NCBI GenBank assembly: GCA_023266895.1
Contig: JAHFOI010000007.1
Span: forward strand, 1 to 36,705
Direction: 5' to 3'
From: Candidatus Woesearchaeota archaeon
GTDB lineage: Archaea > Nanobdellota > Nanobdellia > Woesearchaeales > ARS49
Length of the DNA stretch: 36,705 bases
Part shown: one piece after another, positions 10,460 to 19,942 of the stretch
How positions within the stretch are numbered: position 1 is the first letter of the stretch
Layout: every line of letters starts with the position of its first letter
Translations under genes and position numbers: made by a program
The notes under the pieces: model-generated
What the model was told of the DNA's origin: nothing
Databases searched by the model: none
The model's input: only the letters and a program-made list of their open reading frames with translations

Positions 10460-11233
10460 TCAACGTGCGCCAGACCTATCTTTTTTTCTCATCACCCACC
10501 ACATCAGTCCCGCGCCAACAACAAACATAATTGCGTTCAAGAATTGTCCCATAGTTAGTGGTCCAACAAATATTTCTGGTTCGCGAAAAAACTCTGTGAT
10601 TGAACGAAATACTGCATACATCATCAAGTATGCTGCAAGCAACACTCCATGCTTTCTTTTTTTCCCACTTTGCCAGCACAATATGCCGAAAATAATCACG
10701 TTATAAAACGCTTCATACAATTGTGATGGATGACGCCAGCCTTCAACAAAGGGAAACTTGACTGCCCAAGGTACAGAAGTAAGCCTTCCAGGCAGTTCTC
10801 CATTAATAAAATTACCAATACGACCAAATGAGTTTGCAAGAGAAATTGGCACTACAAAAACATCGGCAATTTCTAAAAAAGATTTTTTGTATTTCCAGCA
10901 CCACAATAAAATCGCAAGAACAATGCCAACAAGAGCACCGTGATAACTTAATCCTCCTTCCCAGATCGCAATCATCTTCAATGGATTTGCAAGATAGTAT
11001 TCAAGACGATAAATCAGTATTTCACCAAGACGTGCTCCAAGAATCATGCCTGCAACAGCCCATGATAGCCATGAATCAAGTTCTTGTTCTGTTAAGCAAA
11101 CACTGCCAGCACGGATTTGGCGACGTGCATACCAATACACGAAAAGAAAGCCAAGCACATACATAAGACCATACCAGCGAATCTGTAGTATGCCAAGATT
11201 CAAAAAAATTGGATTAAGGTTGTGAACCCACAT
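10460..11233 (-). CDS. lgt: Prolipoprotein diacylglyceryl transferase (Lgt)
   Basis: GGLSYHGALVG, NSFGRIGNFINGELPG, WRHPSQLYEA, FFREPE: bacterial Lgt signature regions in a multi-TM protein. Confidence 0.9.
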   Translation of the reverse strand: MWVHNLNPIFLNLGILQIRWYGLMYVLGFLFVYWYARRQIRAGSVCLTEQELDSWLSWAVAGMILGARLGEILIYRLEYYLANPLKMIAIWEGGLSYHGALVGIVLAILLWCWKYKKSFLEIADVFVVPISLANSFGRIGNFINGELPGRLTSVPWAVKFPFVEGWRHPSQLYEAFYNVIIFGILCWQSGKKRKHGVLLAAYLMMYAVFRSITEFFREPEIFVGPLTMGQFLNAIMFVVGAGLMWWVMRKKDRSGAR

Positions 11234-12017
11234 TGTCTAATTGAGTGAGAAGAATTATATAAACCCTTGCCAAGGTGAGCAATGGAAGAAATACAATCAC
11301 GCCTACAACAATTAACAGTACGGGATGAATTTTTGCCACAACCGACAGCAATGCATCTGCATTAAGTCCGAGAATTGAAAGAATAATCAAGAGCGGGATG
11401 CTGCGGTGTGCATCAAGGCTAACACGTAATCCTCCAGAAAGAGTTGTTACTGCATATGAAAATGCTGCTATGATTCCAAGAATAAATGAAATGACTCCTA
11501 AAAGCAGAGCTGGCACATTAGTAATTGAAGTTTGAGTAGTGAGTGTTAAAAACTTGTGCTGAAGGCTGAAAAACAAGTCCGCCAATTGAAGAAGAGCATA
11601 TACGCATAGCCAGAAAAGATTCATCAATGCAAACCGGCGTACATACTGTCTCCAGGACTTGTTTGATCGTGCGATTCTTGCACAAAAAAACCATGCACTG
11701 CCTTGTAAGATAGCATACAAGAAATATGTTATCACCAAGTTGCTCACCCAAAATAAAACTGCTCTGTTAAAAAAAGGGCGTGCTTCTGGCAATAACGCTT
11801 GTTGCAACAAGCTGCCTGCAACATATGCTGTGTGTGAAAGTGCTGCACCAATATTAATTATTTGTGTAACAAGAAGCTCATGTAGTGGTGTGGTGATTAA
11901 GCCCAGAAGAAATAAAAATAACAGATCAGCAAGCACGCTACCAACTACCAGCCAGCGGTGTTGGCACAACAACTTCCAAGACTGCGCAGCAAGACGAAGC
12001 CACTTATTTTCTGCCAT
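11214..12017 (-). CDS. Multi-pass membrane protein of unknown function
   Basis: Several hydrophobic segments; 3' end overlaps the lgt ORF start by 20 nt. Confidence 0.7.
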   Translation of the reverse strand: MAENKWLRLAAQSWKLLCQHRWLVVGSVLADLLFLFLLGLITTPLHELLVTQIINIGAALSHTAYVAGSLLQQALLPEARPFFNRAVLFWVSNLVITYFLYAILQGSAWFFCARIARSNKSWRQYVRRFALMNLFWLCVYALLQLADLFFSLQHKFLTLTTQTSITNVPALLLGVISFILGIIAAFSYAVTTLSGGLRVSLDAHRSIPLLIILSILGLNADALLSVVAKIHPVLLIVVGVIVFLPLLTLARVYIILLTQLDNVGSQP

Positions 12018-12127
12018 AAGAAAATTGAAAAGCATGAACGAGTAGATAAGGGTTGCGAATCACCCCCACCCCCCCAAAAAAAAACGTTTTGCAAACCTTT
12101 TTAAACAAACCATTCCTAAGCATTACA

Positions 12128-13090
12128 ATGAGCGTAAAACTTAGGCTTCTTGTATTTTTCATGCTTGCAAGCATACTAGTTACCAGTGTAACTGCGTTAG
12201 AACTTCCTGCAGGGGTGCAAAAACTTATTGCATATCAAACAGGTCTTGCAACAGGGCTTACCTTTCTTGCAGCATTTCTTGCGGGAATTATTAGCTTTAC
12301 CTCACCTTGCGGTGTTGCTGTTATTCCTGCATTTCTTGCAATTGTTTTTAAGGATAAGAACCAAAGCAAAAAGCTTACTGCAGTATTCAGTTGTGGTCTT
12401 ATCACCGCTTTTGCCATTCTAGGTATTATCGCAGGGCTCGTAAGCAATATTTTTGATCAATTCAAAACAAGTATAGCAATTCTTTCAGGGTTTTTTTTGA
12501 TCTTGTTTGGAATTCTTACGTTGTTCAACAAAAGCATGGGTAAAACCTGTACTTTACCAAACACTCCTCGTTCTTCAGTAGGTGTGTACTTTTTAGGTGT
12601 GCTTTTTGGTCTTGGCTGGACACCTTGCATTGGTGCAGTGTTAAGCAGTATTTTCTTTCTTGCACTTAACCTTGGCAGCGTGCTCAAAAGCACATTATTC
12701 GCTATCACCTTTGCGCTTGGAGTGTGCACTCCTCTTTTGCTGATTGCGTATTATGCTGACAAAAAGAAATGGCAACCAATAGGAAAAATTGTGAGCATAA
12801 CTCTTTTTGGCAAAAAACACACCACCTACCTCTACAACATTATTGTAGGTCTGCTCTTATTGTTTGTTGGCATCATCATGCTATTTTGGCAAGGCACAGG
12901 CTTTTTTATGAGCGAAATCCCTCGAGTGCTGCCATGGAATATGGAATTACTCGTTCAGTGGAATCACACTCTTGTGACAAGTCCATTTGTTAGGTCAAGT
13001 TTAGCAAACCTGCTTGGCCTTCTATTGATGATTGGAAGCATTACACTACTTTGGTATGCACTTGTCAGAAAAGATACGCAAAATACATAA
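12128..13090 (+). CDS. CcdA/DsbD-like cytochrome c biogenesis transmembrane protein
   Basis: FTSPCGVAVIPAFLA and LGWTPCIGAVLSS paired Cys-Pro motifs; N-terminal signal-like segment; TATA-like CTTTTTAAAC about 26 nt upstream of this ATG. Confidence 0.88.
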   Translation: MSVKLRLLVFFMLASILVTSVTALELPAGVQKLIAYQTGLATGLTFLAAFLAGIISFTSPCGVAVIPAFLAIVFKDKNQSKKLTAVFSCGLITAFAILGIIAGLVSNIFDQFKTSIAILSGFFLILFGILTLFNKSMGKTCTLPNTPRSSVGVYFLGVLFGLGWTPCIGAVLSSIFFLALNLGSVLKSTLFAITFALGVCTPLLLIAYYADKKKWQPIGKIVSITLFGKKHTTYLYNIIVGLLLLFVGIIMLFWQGTGFFMSEIPRVLPWNMELLVQWNHTLVTSPFVRSSLANLLGLLLMIGSITLLWYALVRKDTQNT

Positions 13091-13115
13091 ATACCTCTAC
13101 AACCAGAATGACACC

Positions 13116-13664
13116 ATGACACTTATTGCGCTCAGAGAAATTCTTGATATTGGCATCATGACTCTTGCTGTTGGTTATATTTTTATGGATTCCTTCAAAA
13201 CTCATCAATCACTTCAAGAATTTAACTGGCGCACATTTTGGTTTTCATGCATTGTTGCAGCTCCAGGGCTTATCTTGCATGAGCTTGCGCACAAATTTGT
13301 GGCATTAAGTTTTGGTCTTGAAGCAGTGTTTCATGCAGCATACACTTGGCTTGGCATAGGTGTTGTGCTTAAACTACTTCAAGCAGGTCTGATTTTTTTC
13401 GTTCCAGGTTATGTGCAAATTAGTGGTAGTGCAGAACCGCTTGCGCATGCAGTAATCGCATTTGCAGGACCTGCGCTCAATCTTATTCTTTACCTCACGA
13501 GTTGCGTTGTTTTAAGAAAAGAAGATACCTTAAGCACGCAATTTTTTTTGTTCTGGCAAGTTACCAAAAAACTTAATGGTTTTTTATTCATCTTTAACAT
13601 GTTACCTATTCCACTTTTTGATGGATGGACAGTGTATAGTGGATTGTGGCTGGCATTTTTCTAA
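13116..13664 (+). CDS. Site-2 protease (M50)-like membrane metalloprotease
   Basis: HELAH zinc motif and NMLPIPLFDGW; TATA-like TACATAAATAC about 27 nt upstream. Confidence 0.85.
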   Translation: MTLIALREILDIGIMTLAVGYIFMDSFKTHQSLQEFNWRTFWFSCIVAAPGLILHELAHKFVALSFGLEAVFHAAYTWLGIGVVLKLLQAGLIFFVPGYVQISGSAEPLAHAVIAFAGPALNLILYLTSCVVLRKEDTLSTQFFLFWQVTKKLNGFLFIFNMLPIPLFDGWTVYSGLWLAFF

Positions 13665-13693
13665 ATACGAAAAAGGAATGAAAACAGTTGCAA

Positions 13694-15427
13694 TTATTCG
13701 AACAAAACCCTGACCATGACTGCATATGCTGGTCGTGTAATAAACATACCTACTGCTGAACCAACAATAGTGGTAATTGCAAAGCCTTTGAGCAGTCCAG
13801 CTCCTGCAAACAATAAGGGTAGCATGGCAACAACAACTGTTGCAAATCCTGAAAAGATAATAAAGAATGCACGCTTAAATAACTCTCTCCAATTCATAAA
13901 CTGCTGTGCATTTTTGCCACGCAGGGTTTCATCAAGAATAACAATCTGGTCATTCACACCTGTGCCAATTGCTGCAATAATTCCTGCTATTGCTGCAAGA
14001 TCAATGCTTTGCCCAAGTAAGGAAGCAATGCCGAAAATACTCACGACTTCTGCAAATAACGTAAGTATGATAGGTACTGCAAGTAAAAACTTTTTGTACA
14101 CTGCAAGGAGCAGTAATGAAACAACGATTGCAGCAATTAAGCCAGTTATGAATGCATTTTTCAAAAATTGCGAACCGAGCGCAGGACTAATAGTATCAGT
14201 TTTTACTATATCAATTTTAACTGGAAGACTTCCTGTGATAAGAACTGTTTGTAAACGTTTCATGTTTGCAAGAGTTTCCTGTTGCGCTAAGTCACGACTT
14301 GCACCAGAACCACTACCACTGATTGCAATATCAGTTAAGGCTCTACCGCGTAATTCAGCAGCAATGCTTAATCTATCAACCTCTTGATCATCAAGATACA
14401 GTACTAAAGGTTCACTTAAGTATGCTTGTTGTCCAACACCTTGTACAGTTAAGCCTCGTGTGAGTTCTGCCTGACGTTTTGCAGCTTCAGGATTTAACGT
14501 GATTGAAAATTGGAAGCCACACACCCAACCGCTGCCTGATCGTTGGCATCCTCGACTAGGATCAATTCCTGAGCATTGAGCAGTTCTGCAAACATAGGTA
14601 ATGTCATCTCCACCTCTGAACACGCTTTTATTTGCAATCGTTGCCTCAAACTTTCCTTGCTTGCCTAATAAATCTTTTATATCAGATTCTATGGCTCCTG
14701 CCACTTCAACAAGAATGTATTTTTGTTCACTGCCAAGCAAAGCAGAACCACGAATTTCAGTAACGAGAATATCACTCAAACCATAAACATTCAAGCGTTC
14801 TTTCATGCTATCAACCACGCCAGTAAATGTTTCTTCAGAAACTTCTTCTGCTGGCTTAAGCAAGACACGGATTCCACCTTGCAAGTCAAGGCCTTTACGT
14901 AAGTTACTTGTGGGTGCAGGACCTACCTTAAAACCAATGTCTTCAAGACCTAATGACTCAGTTATTGTGCGATTAACAATTATTTTTTTTGGCACAGTTT
15001 TGTTGACAAGAACAACACTGCCATTTATGGTATCATTCACAAAAATAGTATCATTGATTATTTTTTCTTCAGTTTCATTAAGTTCTATACTGCGAAATGC
15101 TTCGCGAGTAAAAAGTGACTTGATGCCTTTGGTTGTTTTAATTGTAATAGATTTATTTGACACAAGCGTATGAACTACTGCAGCATAGTCTTGTTCATCA
15201 TGAACGAGCTGATTATTGATTGAAAGAATGCGTTCTCGTGTCGTTGGTGCAGCAGTTGGTTTAGGACTTTCAAAACCTGCAAGCTCAGCAGTGCTACCTT
15301 TTGACACACTCAAAATCGCAACACCATCAGCCCAGGGGTTAGGGTGTAAGGCAAATACCATTGCAACAATAAATACTATGAGTACAATTGTGCGCCAATT
15401 ATACAATATTTCTTTAATTTTTGACAT
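13694..15427 (-). CDS. secD: Protein-export membrane protein SecD
   Basis: GLDLQGGIRVLL motif and six-TM C-terminal RND-like region; adjacent to secF. Confidence 0.93.
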   Translation of the reverse strand: MSKIKEILYNWRTIVLIVFIVAMVFALHPNPWADGVAILSVSKGSTAELAGFESPKPTAAPTTRERILSINNQLVHDEQDYAAVVHTLVSNKSITIKTTKGIKSLFTREAFRSIELNETEEKIINDTIFVNDTINGSVVLVNKTVPKKIIVNRTITESLGLEDIGFKVGPAPTSNLRKGLDLQGGIRVLLKPAEEVSEETFTGVVDSMKERLNVYGLSDILVTEIRGSALLGSEQKYILVEVAGAIESDIKDLLGKQGKFEATIANKSVFRGGDDITYVCRTAQCSGIDPSRGCQRSGSGWVCGFQFSITLNPEAAKRQAELTRGLTVQGVGQQAYLSEPLVLYLDDQEVDRLSIAAELRGRALTDIAISGSGSGASRDLAQQETLANMKRLQTVLITGSLPVKIDIVKTDTISPALGSQFLKNAFITGLIAAIVVSLLLLAVYKKFLLAVPIILTLFAEVVSIFGIASLLGQSIDLAAIAGIIAAIGTGVNDQIVILDETLRGKNAQQFMNWRELFKRAFFIIFSGFATVVVAMLPLLFAGAGLLKGFAITTIVGSAVGMFITRPAYAVMVRVLFE

Positions 15428-16316
15428 GCTGCACCTTTTGCTTATATTCTAAATACCAGCGCAAAATGCCTGCATTTTGAATCCATGTCATGAAAAAATC
15501 AAAAAACAATCCAATAGATAATATGAGCATGATTTGTTTAATGACATCACTCTGGGAAAAAAAGTATCCAATGAGGGTTGCGGCAATTGCTGTGCCAGTC
15601 ATGAGTGTGCCAGTGCGCATTGCATCAAGTGTACGCTCAAGTACTGTGCCAACATTACGTCGTAAAACACGGGTGGTAAGCAAAATGTCAGTATCAACAG
15701 AATAGCCAATCAGCATGAGAAATGCAGCAATGCCTGCTGTTGAAAGTTTCACTCCTAAAAAAGTCACCACTGCAAGTGTGCATACTATATCAGAGAATGC
15801 CGCAAGCACCACGAAAAAGCTTGGTACAGGAACGCGAAATGTGATAAACACAACAATTGCCATGAAGAAAAATGCAATAATAACTGCCTTAATTGCCTGC
15901 GCAAAGAACGCACTACCAAGTGCAGCGCCCATGTGTTCAACACTGTATTTTCCTTCTATGACCGGAATGCCTATTCCGCGAACTGCAGCAATAATATCAA
16001 CATCAGAAATATCAGCTGCTTCAATAATTATCGCTTGAAGTACTCCTTGTTGTGTAATGCCTCTGACAGTGATATCAGCCTGAGGAAATCGCGTGCCAAG
16101 ACGTACAGAAACATCTTGTGTGCTCACATCTGAAGAAACAGGAATTGTGATAGTTATTCCGCCTTTTAATGATACTCCTTTATTGATAAACTCGCCTGTC
16201 ATGGCATAATTAACTCCAAGAAAACCTATTGCAATCACAAGAACTAATAAAGTAACACAGGTTAATTTTTTGTATTGCGTATCATAGATGTGCAGCACAG
16301 ATTGCTTGAAGGTCAT
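15414..16316 (-). CDS. secF: Protein-export membrane protein SecF
   Basis: GVSLKGGITITIP motif, GYSVDTDILLTTR region, RND-like TM pattern; overlaps secD. Confidence 0.92.
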   Translation of the reverse strand: MTFKQSVLHIYDTQYKKLTCVTLLVLVIAIGFLGVNYAMTGEFINKGVSLKGGITITIPVSSDVSTQDVSVRLGTRFPQADITVRGITQQGVLQAIIIEAADISDVDIIAAVRGIGIPVIEGKYSVEHMGAALGSAFFAQAIKAVIIAFFFMAIVVFITFRVPVPSFFVVLAAFSDIVCTLAVVTFLGVKLSTAGIAAFLMLIGYSVDTDILLTTRVLRRNVGTVLERTLDAMRTGTLMTGTAIAATLIGYFFSQSDVIKQIMLILSIGLFFDFFMTWIQNAGILRWYLEYKQKVQHVKN

Positions 16317-16337
16317 ATTAAGATGTTCAACGATGAG

Positions 16338-16346
16338 TTTTTAAAG
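16338..16346. promoter_or_regulatory. Shared TATA-like element between divergent secF and NEMF-like genes
   Basis: TTTTTAAAG (CTTTAAAAA on the minus strand) centred at 16342, 26 nt from the start codons at 16368 (+) and 16316 (-). Confidence 0.5.
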
Positions 16347-16367
16347 ATTGTGTCTTACAACTGTGCT

Positions 16368-17423
16368 ATGGTCTCAAGCATTGATGTTGCATTCATGGTT
16401 AAAGAACTGCAAACAGGCATAGGTAGTCGGGTAGATAATGTATATGAAGACTCTCAGGGAATACTTGTGCAGCTGCATGCAAGTGGCAAAGGAAAAACAC
16501 TTCTCAGACTCAGCCAGCATGGGGTGTGGATGACGAACAATAAAGCTCAAGAAACAACATTGACTGGTTTTTGTGGTTTGCTCAGAAAAAATCTAAGAGG
16601 CAAAAAAATAATTTCAATACAACAGCAAGGTAGTGAACGCGTAGTTACGCTAACTATCGGAAAAGAAAGTTTGCAATTGTTGGTGCAACTTTTTGGGATA
16701 CCAAACATCCTACTTTGCAATGCTCAAGAAGAAGTGTTTGGTTTTGCGCGCGAACAAAAAGGACTTGAGCAGGGAAAAAAATTCACCTTGCCCGCAGTTC
16801 ATGACGTGAGAACCGTCGGTGTAGAAGAATTCAAAAAACCAACAGAATCATTTTTGAAAACCCTCACTCAATTAGGACTTGGCGCGCGATATGCTCAAGA
16901 GGTAATCACGAGAACACAAATTACCTCAGAATCAAAAACACTGACGAAAAAGCAAGCTGAACAAGTTATTACAATAATCAAAGAACTTTTTGCTCAACCA
17001 ATTCATGCAAGCATTGTAACTGATTGCAACACACGATTTGCAGTGCCTTTTGAGTGTGTTTCTCTCAAAAGCTATGCTCACGAAGGGAAAAATTCTTTTA
17101 GTGAAGCGCTTGATGTTGTTTACGCACCAACAGAACAAGCAGTGCAAAAAGCACGCAAAGCCTATGATTCACAATTACGCAAGCTTTCTTCAAGCCGAGA
17201 AAAACAAGAAAGCCTGATTATCACACACGAACATGATGCAGTAAACGAACAACGTAAAGGTGAAGTTATTTATGAGCATTATCCTGATATCAAGAAAATG
17301 CTTGATCAATTTAAAGAAGCACGCAAAACCCACAGCCTCAAAGAGCTCAAGGAATTTCTTAAAACACGAAACATAAACGTGAATGATAAGAATGGTGAGA
17401 TAACAATTGAGGTGATGGAGTGA
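16368..17423 (+). CDS. NEMF/Rqc2/FbpA-family protein, NFACT-N portion only
   Basis: MVSSIDVAFMVKELQ...GSRVDNVYE...LRLSQHGVWMT...FCGLLRKNLRGKKI is the NFACT-N signature; the ORF ends after the coiled-coil region with no NFACT-R/DUF814-like sequence. Confidence 0.85.
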   Translation: MVSSIDVAFMVKELQTGIGSRVDNVYEDSQGILVQLHASGKGKTLLRLSQHGVWMTNNKAQETTLTGFCGLLRKNLRGKKIISIQQQGSERVVTLTIGKESLQLLVQLFGIPNILLCNAQEEVFGFAREQKGLEQGKKFTLPAVHDVRTVGVEEFKKPTESFLKTLTQLGLGARYAQEVITRTQITSESKTLTKKQAEQVITIIKELFAQPIHASIVTDCNTRFAVPFECVSLKSYAHEGKNSFSEALDVVYAPTEQAVQKARKAYDSQLRKLSSSREKQESLIITHEHDAVNEQRKGEVIYEHYPDIKKMLDQFKEARKTHSLKELKEFLKTRNINVNDKNGEITIEVME

Positions 17424-17474
17424 GAAGTATTGTTTATCGTTTTGTTCTGTTTTTAGCAATTTAGCGTAAAAAAT

Positions 17475-18272
17475 TCATACTTCAATCACGCAACAGACTG
17501 GATAATGATCTGAGGCTTTTTCTGAGAGTTCGTTCTTTACTATCCATGCATCTTTACAAATAACGTCTTTTGAGGCAAAGAAGTAATCAATACGTATTCC
17601 TGCTGTTTTGTCTTTGTTCAGCAAATCTGTAGGTATTGTGCACTTACGGTTTTTAATTGGCATGAGATCTCTTAAGCCAAATGATTTTATGAAAGGGATG
17701 AATTTGCATGCAAGAAGTTTATCTGCAAGTAAAGACGCTTTTTCTCCTGCAAAACTGTGAAATCCCTGAACTAACGCAGCTCTGTCATATGAATCTTCAT
17801 CAGAGAGTGCATTAAAATCACCAGTCACTATGTAAGACTTTTTTAGTGTGCTAAGAAGAGGTTTTGATAATGCACAATATTCTTCATCACTATGCTCGGG
17901 ATCTGGATGGATAATATCAAGATGTAATTCTTTATTTTTGATTGCTACCAGTGCACGAATTGCTTGCCTCGTGCCAAAGGGCACTGCTTCACAAGTTAAT
18001 GGATACTTAGAAAGTAAACATGTTGCCCATTCAGATCGTGGTTGAAATGCAGCACAGAAACAGTGTTTGAAGCCAAATAATAATGCATAATCTAGTTTTA
18101 CCTGCTGCCAGTTTTCTAAAGCAAAACACGCTTCTGTTAGCACGAGAATATCAGGTTTTTCTTGAGCAACAATTTTTTGTGCAAGTTCAAGACGTGCAGG
18201 CTCAAACAGTTTTGGGTCAAAAGGGGTATGAAATCCGTACAGCACGTTATAATTCATTATTTTAAGCTGCAT
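17475..18272 (-). CDS. Endonuclease/exonuclease/phosphatase family protein
   Basis: MNYNVLYG, VLTEA, VTGDFNAL, RIDYFFAS, ASDHYPV: EEP catalytic motifs. Confidence 0.9.
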   Translation of the reverse strand: MQLKIMNYNVLYGFHTPFDPKLFEPARLELAQKIVAQEKPDILVLTEACFALENWQQVKLDYALLFGFKHCFCAAFQPRSEWATCLLSKYPLTCEAVPFGTRQAIRALVAIKNKELHLDIIHPDPEHSDEEYCALSKPLLSTLKKSYIVTGDFNALSDEDSYDRAALVQGFHSFAGEKASLLADKLLACKFIPFIKSFGLRDLMPIKNRKCTIPTDLLNKDKTAGIRIDYFFASKDVICKDAWIVKNELSEKASDHYPVCCVIEV

Positions 18273-18295
18273 TCATCACCTAATAAAAAAGAAAA

Positions 18296-18409
18296 GGTGG
18301 ACAGCTTACTCAGTTTCCCTCGGAACGAAGTACACCTGAATACGGAAGCCGGCTTAACTGCTGGGTTCGAATGAGACCAGGTGGAACCCGGCTCCTATGG
18401 CCGTCCAAG
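18296..18409 (-). rRNA. 5S ribosomal RNA
   Basis: Minus strand contains GGACGGCCATAGG..CACCTGGTCTCATTCGAACCCAGCAGTTAAGCCGGC..GGTGTACTTCG...GAAACTGAGTAAGCTGTCCACC; terminal helix TGGACGGC/GCTGTCCA; T-rich tract downstream. Ends approximate. Confidence 0.9.
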
Positions 18410-18427
18410 AAGCAAGGAAGTCTTGAG

Positions 18428-18437
18428 TTTTATAAAG
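18428..18437 (-). promoter_or_regulatory. TATA box of the 5S rRNA gene
   Basis: Minus-strand CTTTATAAAA centred about 25 nt upstream of the 5S 5' end. Confidence 0.6.
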
Positions 18438-18520
18438 ATTACTATTTTCATCAGCTAGCAGGAAGCAATAGCCAATAAGCACCCGCACTCTTTTTATACA
18501 AGGACTACACCTCAAGAGTT

Positions 18521-19867
18521 ATGCCTATAGAAATTGTAGCTATTGGAGGGTATGGTGTTGTTGGTAGAAACATGACTGCAGTACGAATTAATAAGGAAGT
18601 TGTGCTTTTGGATTGTGGTATTCACTTGCCAAACTACATTTCTTTGACTGAAGAAGAAGCTGGTGATGTTATCAAGCTTGATGAAAAAAAGCTCAAAAAA
18701 GCTGGTGCTGTGCCTCAAGATGATATCATAAAAGACTGGTGGCCTGAGGTTAAGGCTTTGGTCATAAGTCATGCTCATCTTGATCATATTGGTGCAGTAC
18801 CATATCTTGCGCAAAAGTATGATGCTCCAATTATTGCCACGCCTTTTGCCTGTGCAGTACTTCAATCAATATGTAAGGATGAAGATATTAAGCTACCCAA
18901 TCCTATACGGCCATTACTTCCTAACTCGCAAATTAAGCTCACTGAAAACATAACTCTTCAATTTGTGCATGTCACGCATAGCACCCCTCAAACTGTTATT
19001 ATTGCAATTCACACGCCTGAAGGAATTGTTGCGTATGGTTGTGATTTTAAGCTTGATAATTCACCAATTCTTGGGAAAAAACCAAATTATGAAGCTCTGA
19101 AGGCACTTGGTGATTCAGGAAATGTGAAAGCACTTATTTTGGAAGATTTATACGCAAAAGATTCTCGTAAAATGCCTTCAGAAGCTATAGCAAAAGAAAT
19201 GCTTAAAGATGTTATGCTCGGTGTAGAGAGTAAAGGTAAAGCCGTGGTTGTTACTACGTTTAGTAGTCATATTGCGCGTCTCACGACAATTGTTGATTTT
19301 GCGCAAAAGCTTAACAGAAAAGTGGTTTTTCTTGGGCGAAGTTTGGCAAAATTTGGTTATGCTGCAGAAGATTCTGGAGTAGCTCAGTTTACGAGCAAGG
19401 GCGTAAAAATCATGAAGTATGGGCGTCAGGTCAGACGGGCAATGCAAGAGCTTATGGACAATAGGGATAAGTATGTAATTGTCATGACTGGACACCAAGG
19501 TGAGCCAAAAGCTATGCTTTCAAAAATCGTGCAAAACATGTATCCTTTCAGGCTTAAGTCAGAGGATCATGTTATTTTTAGTAGTAATGTTATACCTGCA
19601 GAAATTAACTTCAAAAACAGAGAAAAATTGGACGCACAACTGAAAAATATTGGTGTGCGCATGTTTACTGATATTCATGTTTCAGGTCATTGCGCGCGAG
19701 AAGATTTGAGAGATGTTATTATCATGCTTAAACCAAAACACTTGCTTCCAATTCATGGCGAAAAACCTATGAATGATGCAATGATTGATTTAGGTGAAGA
19801 GCAAGGCTACATTGTAGGCAAAACCAGTCATGCACTTCATGAAGGAATGCATCTTGTACTTCACTAG
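18521..19867 (+). CDS. RNase J-like metallo-beta-lactamase/beta-CASP ribonuclease
   Basis: SHAHLDHIGAVPYLA, THSTPQT, beta-CASP region and C-terminal PIHGEKPM. Confidence 0.93.
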   Translation: MPIEIVAIGGYGVVGRNMTAVRINKEVVLLDCGIHLPNYISLTEEEAGDVIKLDEKKLKKAGAVPQDDIIKDWWPEVKALVISHAHLDHIGAVPYLAQKYDAPIIATPFACAVLQSICKDEDIKLPNPIRPLLPNSQIKLTENITLQFVHVTHSTPQTVIIAIHTPEGIVAYGCDFKLDNSPILGKKPNYEALKALGDSGNVKALILEDLYAKDSRKMPSEAIAKEMLKDVMLGVESKGKAVVVTTFSSHIARLTTIVDFAQKLNRKVVFLGRSLAKFGYAAEDSGVAQFTSKGVKIMKYGRQVRRAMQELMDNRDKYVIVMTGHQGEPKAMLSKIVQNMYPFRLKSEDHVIFSSNVIPAEINFKNREKLDAQLKNIGVRMFTDIHVSGHCAREDLRDVIIMLKPKHLLPIHGEKPMNDAMIDLGEEQGYIVGKTSHALHEGMHLVLH

Positions 19868-19942
19868 TTTTTCTCCTCAAGAGTAAATACCAAAATCAAA
19901 ACCTTTAAATACGCCTGCTGGTTGCGCAATAACAGGTGGTGT

